5,100 bases of DNA from Patescibacteria group bacterium (lineage in GTDB: Bacteria; Patescibacteriota; Minisyncoccia; UBA6257): positions 1 through 5,100 of the forward strand of contig JAKJEG010000025.1 in NCBI GenBank assembly GCA_022705545.1. Direction: 5' to 3'. The stretch's first letter is position 1. Every line of letters begins with the position of its first letter. This document shows positions 1 to 5,100 of the stretch, one piece after another. Below the pieces are notes generated by a model. The model was given only the letters and a program-made list of their open reading frames with translations. It was not told where the DNA came from and made no database searches. The translations under genes were made by a program, and so were the position numbers.

Positions 1-644
1 CTGCCATTGGTTAACATTGGTTCAATAGCCAAAACCATTCCTTTTTTTAACACCTCTCCCTCTCCTTTTTCGCCAAAATTGCAGACATAAGGATCTTCAT
101 GGGGATAATAACCAACTCCGTGACCGACTAACTCTTTAATCACTTTAAAACCATTACCTTCAATAATCCTCGTGATTTCATAACCAATATCTCCTAAAGT
201 ATTATTTACTTTTGCCACTTGAATTGCTCTTTTAAGGGCTATTTGGCACACTTTAATCATTTTTTTATATTCCTTCTGAATCTTCCCAATGCCAATAGTA
301 ATTGCCATATCAGTATATAATCCTTTGTATTTTATGCCTAAATCCAAAGAAACAACATCACCATTTTTTAAAAAAACATTCTTATAAGGAATACCATGAA
401 CAATTGTTTCATTGACTGAAACGCATAAAGAGTTAGGAAAAGGTTTTAAGGCAAAAGATGGCTGATAATTTAAAAAAGCCGGTTCAGCCCCGATTTCTTT
501 AATTAAAGTATAAGCCCTTTCATCTAAATAACTTAATGGCTGACCGGCTTTTGCTTCTGCCTTTAAAGTTTTTAAAATCCAAGCTAATTTGCTCCCTCCT
601 TCTTTTAAAGTTTCAATCTCTTTCTCAGTTTTTAAAAAGATCAT
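1..644 (-). CDS. map: Methionine aminopeptidase, type I (C-terminal end outside window)
   Basis: Cytosolic metalloenzyme that removes the initiator Met from new proteins. I translated 214 complete codons from the ATG at 644-642; the frame stays open to base 1, so roughly the last 35-40 residues are missing. The pita-bread fold metal ligands are visible: D101 (SLDLG), D112 (YTDMA), H175 (GHGVG) and E208 (AIEPM). Their spacing (11 between the Asps, 33 between His and Glu) matches E. coli D97, D108, H171 and E204. H83 (VHGIP) and H182 (PHEDP) match the substrate-binding histidines. The fifth ligand, a C-terminal Glu, lies beyond the edge. There is no N-terminal zinc-finger extension, so it is the short type Ia form. 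The start overlaps the adk stop as ATGA, which suggests translational coupling. The start is firm because the next in-frame ATG is only at residue 113. Ahead of it there is only a weak purine run (AGAAAG). Family assignment is very secure. Confidence 0.97.
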   Translation of the reverse strand, partial: MIFLKTEKEIETLKEGGSKLAWILKTLKAEAKAGQPLSYLDERAYTLIKEIGAEPAFLNYQPSFALKPFPNSLCVSVNETIVHGIPYKNVFLKNGDVVSLDLGIKYKGLYTDMAITIGIGKIQKEYKKMIKVCQIALKRAIQVAKVNNTLGDIGYEITRIIEGNGFKVIKELVGHGVGYYPHEDPYVCNFGEKGEGEVLKKGMVLAIEPMLTNG

Positions 645-1291
645 AAACTTTCTAAAATTTTTTGAGTAATTTCTTCCACTGGCCCTTCCGCGTTTATTTC
701 TATTAAAAGACCTTCCTTTTTAAAAAATCTTATTACTGGATAAACGTCTTTTTTAAAGGAAACCAATCGATTTTTAATTGTCCTTGGATTATCATCCGGC
801 CGTCTTTTTAAAGGGAGATGGCAAACAGGACACTTTTTTGTTTTTTTTAACTCCGAATTTAACTCTAAAGAATATTCTCTTAAACAATTAGGGCACATTC
901 TTCTTGTCGAAAGTCTTTTAATAATTTCCTCATCAGAAATATTTAAATAGATCACCTTGATTTTTTTTCTCTTTAACCAGTAAAGAGCCTCTTTTAATAT
1001 TTTTGCCTCTTCTAATTGACGCGGGCTGCCTTCAAAAACCACTCCTTTCTCCGGCGGTATTTTTATTAATTCTTTTAGCCAACAAAAAACTACCAACCAA
1101 ATAGGAACCAACCCTCCTTGTTTGATAGTTTTTAAAATATTATCAGCTAAAGGTCCACCTTCTTTAATTAAGCGCCTTAAAATTTCTCCAGTATCAATTA
1201 AGTGTAAAGAAAATTTCTCCTTTAAAATCTCTGCTTGGGTTCCTTTACCTGACCCCGGTTTACCTAAAAAAATAATATTAATAGGTTTCAT
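641..1291 (-). CDS. adk: Adenylate kinase, zinc-type LID, divergent nucleotide site
   Basis: Cytosolic enzyme interconverting ATP + AMP and 2 ADP; 216 residues against 214 in E. coli. The P-loop is GKPGSGKGTQ (residues 10-19). The NMP-binding region has DTGEILR (33-39). The core carries EGSPR (87-91). The LID has C133, C136, C154 and C157 in two CxxC pairs, the structural zinc form seen in many Gram-positive and deep-branching enzymes. Arginines matching E. coli R119/R123 (R126/R130) and R156/R167 (R164/R175) are present, so the enzyme is probably active. Oddities are TGE for TGD, EGSPR for DGFPR, Glu95 where E. coli has the AMP-base-contacting Gln92, and hydrophobic residues (IWLVVFCW, 64-71) after GGLVP. 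As I recall it, the GSPR form is found in Parcubacteria nucleoside monophosphate kinases. The gene starts inside the end of secY (14-base overlap) with GAGAGA just upstream, and its TGA overlaps the map ATG. Another NMP specificity cannot be excluded. Confidence 0.92.
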   Translation of the reverse strand: MKPINIIFLGKPGSGKGTQAEILKEKFSLHLIDTGEILRRLIKEGGPLADNILKTIKQGGLVPIWLVVFCWLKELIKIPPEKGVVFEGSPRQLEEAKILKEALYWLKRKKIKVIYLNISDEEIIKRLSTRRMCPNCLREYSLELNSELKKTKKCPVCHLPLKRRPDDNPRTIKNRLVSFKKDVYPVIRFFKKEGLLIEINAEGPVEEITQKILESL

Positions 1292-2549
1292 ATTCTCTCA
1301 TTATTAATTGCGATTCAATGGCATTCATAATTTCTATCGCCACCTGAACCATAATCAATAAAGAGGTTCCACCAATAGCCATTGTTGTGACATGAGTTAT
1401 CCCTCCCATCAAAATAGGGAAAATAGCAATAAATCCCAAAAAAAGGGCTCCAAAAAAAGTAATTCTACTCACGACTTGATTAATAAACTGAATAGTCATT
1501 TGACCGGGTCGATAACCAGGAATAAATCCCCCCCTTTTTTGTAAATTTTCGGCGATTGTCTCTGGCTCAAAAGTAATATAAGTATAAAAATAAGTAAAAA
1601 TAAAAACCAAAAGAAAATAAACAATCAAATACCAAGGACTATTCTGCTGAAAAAGATTTAAGAAATTAACTAACTTTATTACATAAATATTAGTGCTATT
1701 GGCTAAAAATTGGGCAATCATCTGAGGAAACATTAGGATTGATAAAGCAAAAATAATAGGAATTACTCCTGCCTGATTTAATTTTACTGGTAAATAAGTA
1801 CTGGCTCCACCGTAAATTTTTGTTCCCCTCACCTGTTTAGCATAACTAACCGGAATTCTTCTTTCAGCTAAAGAAATATAAACCACCCCAACAATAATAG
1901 CCAATAAAAGCGCAAAGAAAATAATGATGTTGACAATATTTTGAGCAGAAGCGGTTAAAATAGTTGCTAAAATTTGACGGGGTAAACTAATTACTATGCC
2001 GGAAAAAATAATTAAAGAGGTTCCATTGCCTAGTTTCTGTTCGCTGATTAATTCCCCCAGCCACATCAGAAAAACAGAAGAAGCAGTAATAATGACAATA
2101 TTCGTTAGAAAATCAAATGGACCGCTAAAAGTTATGACTCCTTGTCGAGATAAAAGAGTTAAAAAACTAAATCCTTGAACAATAGCCAAAGGAATGGTCA
2201 ACAGACGAGAATATTGCATAAACCGGGCTCTTTCTTTGGTTGTCCCTTTGTAAAGCATTTCCTTTAAAGAAGGGAAAATCAGAGTCAATAACTGCATAAT
2301 GATAGAAGCCGTAATATAAGGCCCTATTCCCAGCAAAGCAATAGAAATATTATTAAAGGCGCCACCGCTAAAAATATTAAATAAACCAAAAACCTGATAG
2401 CTTTGGAAAAACTGATCAAGCTGAGTTTTATCAATATTAGGCAAAGGAATAGCGGCCATTATTCGAAAAATAGCCAAAAGACCCAAAACAATAAAAAGTC
2501 TTCTTCTTAAATCCGGCGTTTTAAATAAAAGTAATAATTTTTTAAACAT
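1278..2549 (-). CDS. secY: Preprotein translocase subunit SecY
   Basis: Pore-forming subunit of the SecYEG channel in the cytoplasmic membrane, which passes unfolded proteins across or into the membrane with SecA or the ribosome. At 423 residues (E. coli 443) it is full length with ten predicted membrane helices, roughly 17-36, 67-90, 112-133, 148-168, 177-197, 205-228, 260-282, 305-326, 362-382 and 386-406. Family landmarks are IPLPNID (34-40) after helix 1, the plug region FNIFSGGAFNN (57-67), LGNGTSLIIFSGI (173-185), the cytosolic loop AERRIPVSYAKQ (228-239), LPVKLNQAGVIP (253-264) and the loop before helix 9 with RGGFIPGYRPG (339-349). The basic cytosolic tip residues that contact SecA or the ribosome (RRIP; KRGG) are kept. 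The start MFKKLLLLFKTPDLRRR matches the usual cytosolic N-terminus. No Shine-Dalgarno is visible before the ATG. It sits between rplO and adk, the standard bacterial position. Confidence 0.98.
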   Translation of the reverse strand: MFKKLLLLFKTPDLRRRLFIVLGLLAIFRIMAAIPLPNIDKTQLDQFFQSYQVFGLFNIFSGGAFNNISIALLGIGPYITASIIMQLLTLIFPSLKEMLYKGTTKERARFMQYSRLLTIPLAIVQGFSFLTLLSRQGVITFSGPFDFLTNIVIITASSVFLMWLGELISEQKLGNGTSLIIFSGIVISLPRQILATILTASAQNIVNIIIFFALLLAIIVGVVYISLAERRIPVSYAKQVRGTKIYGGASTYLPVKLNQAGVIPIIFALSILMFPQMIAQFLANSTNIYVIKLVNFLNLFQQNSPWYLIVYFLLVFIFTYFYTYITFEPETIAENLQKRGGFIPGYRPGQMTIQFINQVVSRITFFGALFLGFIAIFPILMGGITHVTTMAIGGTSLLIMVQVAIEIMNAIESQLIMREYETY

Positions 2550-2615
2550 AAATTTAGAAAGTTAAATTGATCAGTTCACAAATTCACGATTAGTTAAAAA
2601 ATGATCAACTAATGA
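2550..2615 (-). other. rplO-secY spacer with overlapping inverted repeats
   Basis: This 66-base spacer is the longest in the block. It holds a perfect 7-base inverted repeat, ATTAGTT (2589-2595) and AACTAAT (2607-2613), with an 11-base loop. It also holds a second pair, TTGATCA (2567-2573) and TGATCAA (2602-2608), 28 bases apart. The two pairings share bases 2607-2608 and part of the loop, so they would compete in RNA. Both stems are almost all A-U and should be weak, and no U-tract follows either in the direction of transcription, so this is not a normal intrinsic terminator. A regulatory role, such as an attenuator or processing site tuning secY against the ribosomal genes, is speculation. 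Confidence 0.3.
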
Positions 2616-3056
2616 TTATTTCTGCTCTAACTTTCCTCCTGCTTTTAAAACAGCTTCCTCTACCCTTTTGGTTGCCAGACAGTGTTTTATATTCAAAGGA
2701 ACATTTAAACTTGCTGGACCTAAAATTTTAACCACGTATTTCTTGTTTTTGGGAATTCTGATTAAATTCTTTTCTGCCAACTTTTTAGGAGTAATTTCTC
2801 CTCCTTTAGGAAAAACTTTTAAAATTTCCGGCAATTTTATTTCAATTATTTCTTTATTATTAACAATTAAAAAACCTGCCCCTCTTTTTTTGGGGAATTT
2901 TAAAACCTGTTCTTTAAGCTGGCTTTTAATTTTTCTTCCAGCTCGAGATTTTTGGCCTTTGCATCCTCGGCCAGAATAAGTTCCTCTTTTTCCTCCTCGG
3001 CCAACTCTTTGTGGTTTTTTGTTTTTATAACTTGGTTGTAATTCGTGAACCTGCAT
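2616..3056 (-). CDS. rplO: 50S ribosomal protein L15
   Basis: Late-assembling large-subunit protein that binds 23S rRNA with an extended basic N-terminal tail. The length of 146 residues is normal (E. coli 144). Recognisable parts are QVHELQPSYKNKKPQRVGRG (residues 2-21), SGRGCKGQKSRAG (28-40), PKKRG (55-59) and the globular end with EEAVLKAGGKLE (133-144). The tail is unusual. The common GSGxGKT segment is replaced by GKRGTYS (22-28), and the conserved FEGGQMPL stretch before the PKRG motif is absent, with KSQLKEQVLKF (44-54) in its place. I recall this pattern from Candidate Phyla Radiation L15 proteins. The gene follows rpsE after only 19 bases, with no L30 gene between. The closest Shine-Dalgarno-like bases (AAGG, 3075-3072) lie about 15 bases before the ATG, further than usual. 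Confidence 0.96.
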   Translation of the reverse strand: MQVHELQPSYKNKKPQRVGRGGKRGTYSGRGCKGQKSRAGRKIKSQLKEQVLKFPKKRGAGFLIVNNKEIIEIKLPEILKVFPKGGEITPKKLAEKNLIRIPKNKKYVVKILGPASLNVPLNIKHCLATKRVEEAVLKAGGKLEQK

Positions 3057-3075
3057 ATCTTTATTTTTTAACCTT

Positions 3076-3549
3076 TTAAGAATTTAATTTTTCTAAAGCC
3101 AATAAAGTCGCTCGGCCATTAAGAATAGCATTTCCCGTATTGCCTAAAATTTTGGCTGAAGCATTGGGAATGCCGGCTAATTTTAAAATGTTTCGGACAA
3201 CTCCGCCAGCGATAATTCCTTTTCCCTTTTTAGCCGGTTTTAATAAAATTTCTGCTGCTTTATATTTAGCAGAAACTTCAAAAGGAATGGTTTCATTAAC
3301 TACTTTCACGCTAATTAAATTTTTTTTCGCCTCATTAATAGCCTTCTGAATAGCTAAAGGAACATCCCGGCCCTTGCCAACTCCTATTCCAATTAAATGT
3401 TTTTCTGGATCGCCAACAGCCACTGTTGCTCTAAAACTCAATCTTTTTCCTCCGGCAACCACCCGCGCTACCCTTCGAACGTCCAATACCTCTTCCTGAA
3501 AACCATCTTGTTGATACTTTCTGTTAGAATTTTCTTTTTTTCTTTCCAT
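3076..3549 (-). CDS. rpsE: 30S ribosomal protein S5
   Basis: Small-subunit protein at the mRNA entry and decoding side, important for accuracy and helicase activity. From the ATG at 3549-3547 it is 157 residues (E. coli 167). The N-terminal double-stranded-RNA-binding-like domain has RRVARVVAGGKRLSF (25-39), VAVGD (43-47) and IGVGKGRDVPLAIQKA (55-70). The C-terminal domain has LLKPAKKGKGIIAGG (102-116) and the end segment RATLLALEKL (146-155). A TTG at 3558-3556 would add three residues (MRK), but the GAG at 3556-3554 reads better as a weak Shine-Dalgarno for the ATG, and nothing resembling one precedes the TTG. Differences from the common consensus are TIPFE, with Phe where His is frequent, and GNTGNAILN (136-144) where most S5 have GSxNPxN. 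It lies between rplR and rplO; rpmD, which normally follows, is missing. Confidence 0.95.
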   Translation of the reverse strand: MERKKENSNRKYQQDGFQEEVLDVRRVARVVAGGKRLSFRATVAVGDPEKHLIGIGVGKGRDVPLAIQKAINEAKKNLISVKVVNETIPFEVSAKYKAAEILLKPAKKGKGIIAGGVVRNILKLAGIPNASAKILGNTGNAILNGRATLLALEKLNS

Positions 3550-3553
3550 TTTT

Positions 3554-3556
3554 CTC
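3554..3556 (-). promoter_or_regulatory. Weak ribosome-binding triplet deciding the rpsE start
   Basis: Read on the minus strand the sequence is AATTGAGAAAAATG. GAG is followed by four A residues and then the ATG. It is short and close to the start, but it is the only Shine-Dalgarno-like element here. It favours the ATG at 3549 over the TTG at 3558, which would have only A/T bases upstream. Confidence 0.45.
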
Positions 3557-3579
3557 AATTAATTAAAAATTATTAATTA

Positions 3580-3942
3580 TTAAAATTTTAGCTCTTTTTT
3601 TGCTCCTTCAGCTAAGCTCTTAACTCGACCATAAAATTTAAATCCTCCTCGATCAAAAACTACCTCTTGAATATTTTTTTCTTTAGCCTTTTTTCCCAAT
3701 AATTCTCCAACCAATTTGGCTTTTTCTTTTTTAGTCAAATTTTTATCAGTTTTAATTTCTAAGTCCGAAGCAGAAACCAATGTTTCTCCTTTTTCGTCAT
3801 CAATAATCTGAGCATAAATATGCTTTAAGGAACGGAAAACAGCCAAACGAGGTTTTTGCGCTGTCCCGACAATTTTTGCCCTTACTCTTTTATGTCTTTG
3901 ATCTCTTTTTTGTTTTTTTTCCTGAAAACGATTTTGAGCCAT
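3580..3942 (-). CDS. rplR: 50S ribosomal protein L18
   Basis: Large-subunit protein that binds 5S rRNA and, with L5, joins it to the 23S rRNA in the central protuberance. The length of 120 residues is usual (E. coli 117). A very basic N-terminal tail (residues 5-24, rich in Lys, Arg and Gln) leads into KPRLAVFRSLKHIYAQIIDD (30-49), the family's strongest motif. The end carries VVFDRGGFKFYGRVKSLAEG (94-113), again diagnostic. The start MAQNRFQEKK is plausible. Upstream is A/T-rich with at most AAAG as a ribosome-binding hint. It lies 34 bases after rplF and 30 bases before the rpsE ATG, in the standard spc order. No unusual feature stands out. Confidence 0.97.
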   Translation of the reverse strand: MAQNRFQEKKQKRDQRHKRVRAKIVGTAQKPRLAVFRSLKHIYAQIIDDEKGETLVSASDLEIKTDKNLTKKEKAKLVGELLGKKAKEKNIQEVVFDRGGFKFYGRVKSLAEGAKKELKF

Positions 3943-3976
3943 ATAACTTTAAATTTAAATTAATAGATTTTAAACA

Positions 3977-4534
3977 TTAACCGCTAGTACTAGCCATTTT
4001 TTTACCTACTTTTCTTCGAACATATTCGCCTTGATATTTAATTCCTTTTCCTTGATAAGGTTCCACTGGTTTTTGCCTTTTAATTAAAGCTGCAAAAAGA
4101 CCAACTTTTTCTTTAGAAACACCGCTAACCGTAATAATATTTTTTTCTATTGAAACATCAAGGCCTTCGGGAATTTTTAGAATTACCGGATGGCTATAAC
4201 CAATTTTTAAAACTAAATTATCGTTATCTTTTTCCGCCTTATAACCAACACCATTAACTTCTAATTTTTTTGCAAAACCATCTTTAACTCCAATTACTGC
4301 ATTTTGAATTAAAGATCTTATCGTCCCCCATTGTTCAAAAAGTTGTTTTTGTTTCATTCTTCGAGAAAAATTAGGAGTAATTTTTATAAGACCGCCATCC
4401 AAAAGAATATCAAAATCTTGAGGAATATTAACTTGTTCTTCCCCTTTTGGTCCTTTTATTTTTAGAATATTGTTTTCCAATTTTACTTCTACGTCTTGCG
4501 GAATATTAATTGGTTTTTTGCCTAATCTTGACAT
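3977..4534 (-). CDS. rplF: 50S ribosomal protein L6
   Basis: Large-subunit protein near the factor-binding site and sarcin-ricin loop, built of two repeated alpha/beta domains. The length is 185 residues (E. coli 177). The first domain begins MSRLGKKPINIP and has LKIKGPKGE (24-32). The junction has QWGTIRSLIQNAVIGVKDGF (68-87) and NGVGYKA (94-100). The second domain has KIGYSHPV (110-117) and the signature EPYQGKGIKYQGE (158-170). The C-terminus is somewhat longer than usual (RRKVGKKMASTSG), still basic and ending in small polar residues. There is no Shine-Dalgarno before the ATG; the leader is A/T-only near the start. It follows rpsH by 49 bases and precedes rplR by 34. Confidence 0.97.
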   Translation of the reverse strand: MSRLGKKPINIPQDVEVKLENNILKIKGPKGEEQVNIPQDFDILLDGGLIKITPNFSRRMKQKQLFEQWGTIRSLIQNAVIGVKDGFAKKLEVNGVGYKAEKDNDNLVLKIGYSHPVILKIPEGLDVSIEKNIITVSGVSKEKVGLFAALIKRQKPVEPYQGKGIKYQGEYVRRKVGKKMASTSG

Positions 4535-4583
4535 TTTTTAAAATTTGATTGCTTAATTAAAAATTCTTAAAAATTTTCTTATT

Positions 4584-4988
4584 TTACCAAACTTCCAGCA
4601 ATACCTCACCCCCGATATTCATTTCTTTAGCTTCTTTATCAGTCATTAAACCCTTTGAGGTGGAAAGGATTCTTATTCCTTTTCCCTTTTTAAACGGAAA
4701 AATTTCTTGGGCTTCAACGTAAACTCGCTGAGAAGGCTTTGATATTCGATTAATTTCTTTAATTTTCGGAATTTTTTCTAAATTCTTTTGTTCGTAATTT
4801 AATTTTATTTTAATAATTTTTCCTCCTTTTTTTTGTAATTTATTAATCTCACCAATATAATTGTTTTTTTCCAAAATTTCTAAAATTGCCCATTTTAACC
4901 TGGAATAAGGAATAGAAACAGTTTCCTTTTTAACTGCTTGAGCGTTTTTAATTTGGGCTATCATATCGCTAAGAGGATCAGTGAGCAT
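4584..4988 (-). CDS. rpsH: 30S ribosomal protein S8
   Basis: Primary 16S rRNA-binding protein that organises the central domain of the small subunit; in E. coli it also represses the spc operon by binding its mRNA. The length of 134 residues is normal (E. coli 130). The N-terminal domain begins LTDPLSDMIAQIKNA (residues 2-16) with SIPYSRLKWAILEIL (25-39). The C-terminal RNA-binding part has RISKPSQRVYV (81-91), ILSTSKGLMTDKEA (107-120) and the closing GGEVLLEVW (126-134), all typical. Compared with the usual SKPGxR, this protein has SKPSQR. The start ATG is the expected one, but the leader shows no Shine-Dalgarno. The binding site used for autoregulation in E. coli lies at rplE, outside this window, so feedback control cannot be judged here. 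Confidence 0.97.
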   Translation of the reverse strand: MLTDPLSDMIAQIKNAQAVKKETVSIPYSRLKWAILEILEKNNYIGEINKLQKKGGKIIKIKLNYEQKNLEKIPKIKEINRISKPSQRVYVEAQEIFPFKKGKGIRILSTSKGLMTDKEAKEMNIGGEVLLEVW

Positions 4989-5028
4989 TTTATTTGATTA
5001 ATTAAAGATTTTTAAAAACTGATTGAAT

Positions 5029-5100
5029 TTACCAACTGGATTTTTTAATGCCGGGTATTTCTCCTTTCGAGGCTAATTCTCGAAAACAAATCCGACAAAG
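5029..5100 (-). CDS. rpsN: 30S ribosomal protein S14, zinc-binding type (C-terminal fragment)
   Basis: Only the last 23 residues and the TAA stop (5031-5029) are inside the window; the gene continues past base 5100. The visible end reads LCRICFRELASKGEIPGIKK followed by SSW. This is the typical end of the short (about 61-residue) type Z S14, in which CRIC supplies the second CxxC of a four-Cys zinc site; the first pair is outside. S14 sits in the small-subunit head near S3 and S10. Its place directly before rpsH, 40 bases away, is the standard spc order. The fragment is too short for the gene track but the motif is clear. Confidence 0.93.
   Translation of the reverse strand, partial: LCRICFRELASKGEIPGIKKSSW

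Noticed and set aside
1261..1280. A possible frameshift or truncation at the secY/adk junction
   Set aside because: Both proteins have complete, typical ends and starts; the junction is a plain gene overlap.
1122..1307. Plus-strand open frame of 61 codons opposite adk and the secY end
   Set aside because: It is the shadow of adk; the protein has no recognisable motif and the opposite strand encodes a clear kinase.
1996..2178. Plus-strand open frame of 60 codons opposite secY
   Set aside because: It lies wholly within secY membrane-helix coding sequence and shows no family features.
2668..2979. Plus-strand open frame of 103 codons opposite rplO, with hydrophobic stretches
   Set aside because: Hydrophobicity is expected from the complement of Lys-rich codons (AAA gives TTT). 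There is no family motif, and the frame is covered by L15.
3140..3349. Plus-strand open frame of 69 codons opposite rpsE
   Set aside because: Shadow of the well-conserved S5 C-terminal domain.
3547..3558. TTG start adding three residues to S5
   Set aside because: The downstream ATG has a GAG four bases upstream, while the TTG has only A/T bases before it.
3560..3579. Inverted repeat TAATTAA/TTAATTA between rplR and rpsE as a possible terminator
   Set aside because: The stem is all A/T in an A/T-only spacer, very weak, and lies inside an operon whose downstream genes need transcription; likely composition.
1..5100. Mobile elements, CRISPR repeats, tRNA genes or an undescribed gene cluster
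   Set aside because: The whole window is accounted for by conserved operon genes and spacers of at most 66 bases; no long repeats or RNA-gene folds were seen.

Overview
The window is a single tight block of housekeeping genes, all on the minus strand. It is the 3' half of a bacterial spc-type ribosomal protein operon running into secY, adk and map. In transcription order (high to low coordinates) it holds rpsN (C-terminal end only), rpsH, rplF, rplR, rpsE, rplO, secY, adk and map (its end is cut by the window edge). There are no RNA genes, mobile elements, CRISPR arrays or phage genes. I see no convincing promoter or terminator, so the genes look co-transcribed from a start upstream of base 5100.

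The DNA is strongly AT-rich, with A/T homopolymer runs and near-pure A/T spacers. Several traits point to the Candidate Phyla Radiation (Patescibacteria), most likely the Parcubacteria side. rpmD (L30) is missing between rpsE and rplO, where only 19 bases remain. L15 has a divergent loop (GKRGTYSGRG, and no FEGGQ motif). The adenylate kinase is divergent, with GSPR in place of GFPR and a four-Cys LID. S14 is the zinc-binding type. All frames are open without in-frame TGA, which argues against the UGA=Gly code of Gracilibacteria and Absconditabacteria. The lineage is an inference from these traits; no search was run.

Layout: 5100-5029 rpsN end; 4988-4584 rpsH; 4534-3977 rplF; 3942-3580 rplR; 3549-3076 rpsE; 3056-2616 rplO; 2549-1278 secY; 1291-641 adk; 644-1 map. 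Ribosomal genes are separated by 19-49 bases and rplO from secY by 66 bases. secY/adk overlap by 14 bases and adk/map by 4 bases (ATGA). No stretch without a gene approaches 300 bases.

Functionally the block joins ribosome assembly (S14, S8, L6, L18, S5, L15) with membrane insertion of nascent chains (SecY), adenylate balance (Adk) and removal of the initiator Met (MAP). This is the conserved bacterial arrangement. I found no previously undescribed system. The points worth a second look are the L30 loss, the L15 remodelling, the paired Asp-to-Glu changes in Adk, the scarcity of Shine-Dalgarno sequences, and a small inverted-repeat cluster before secY.
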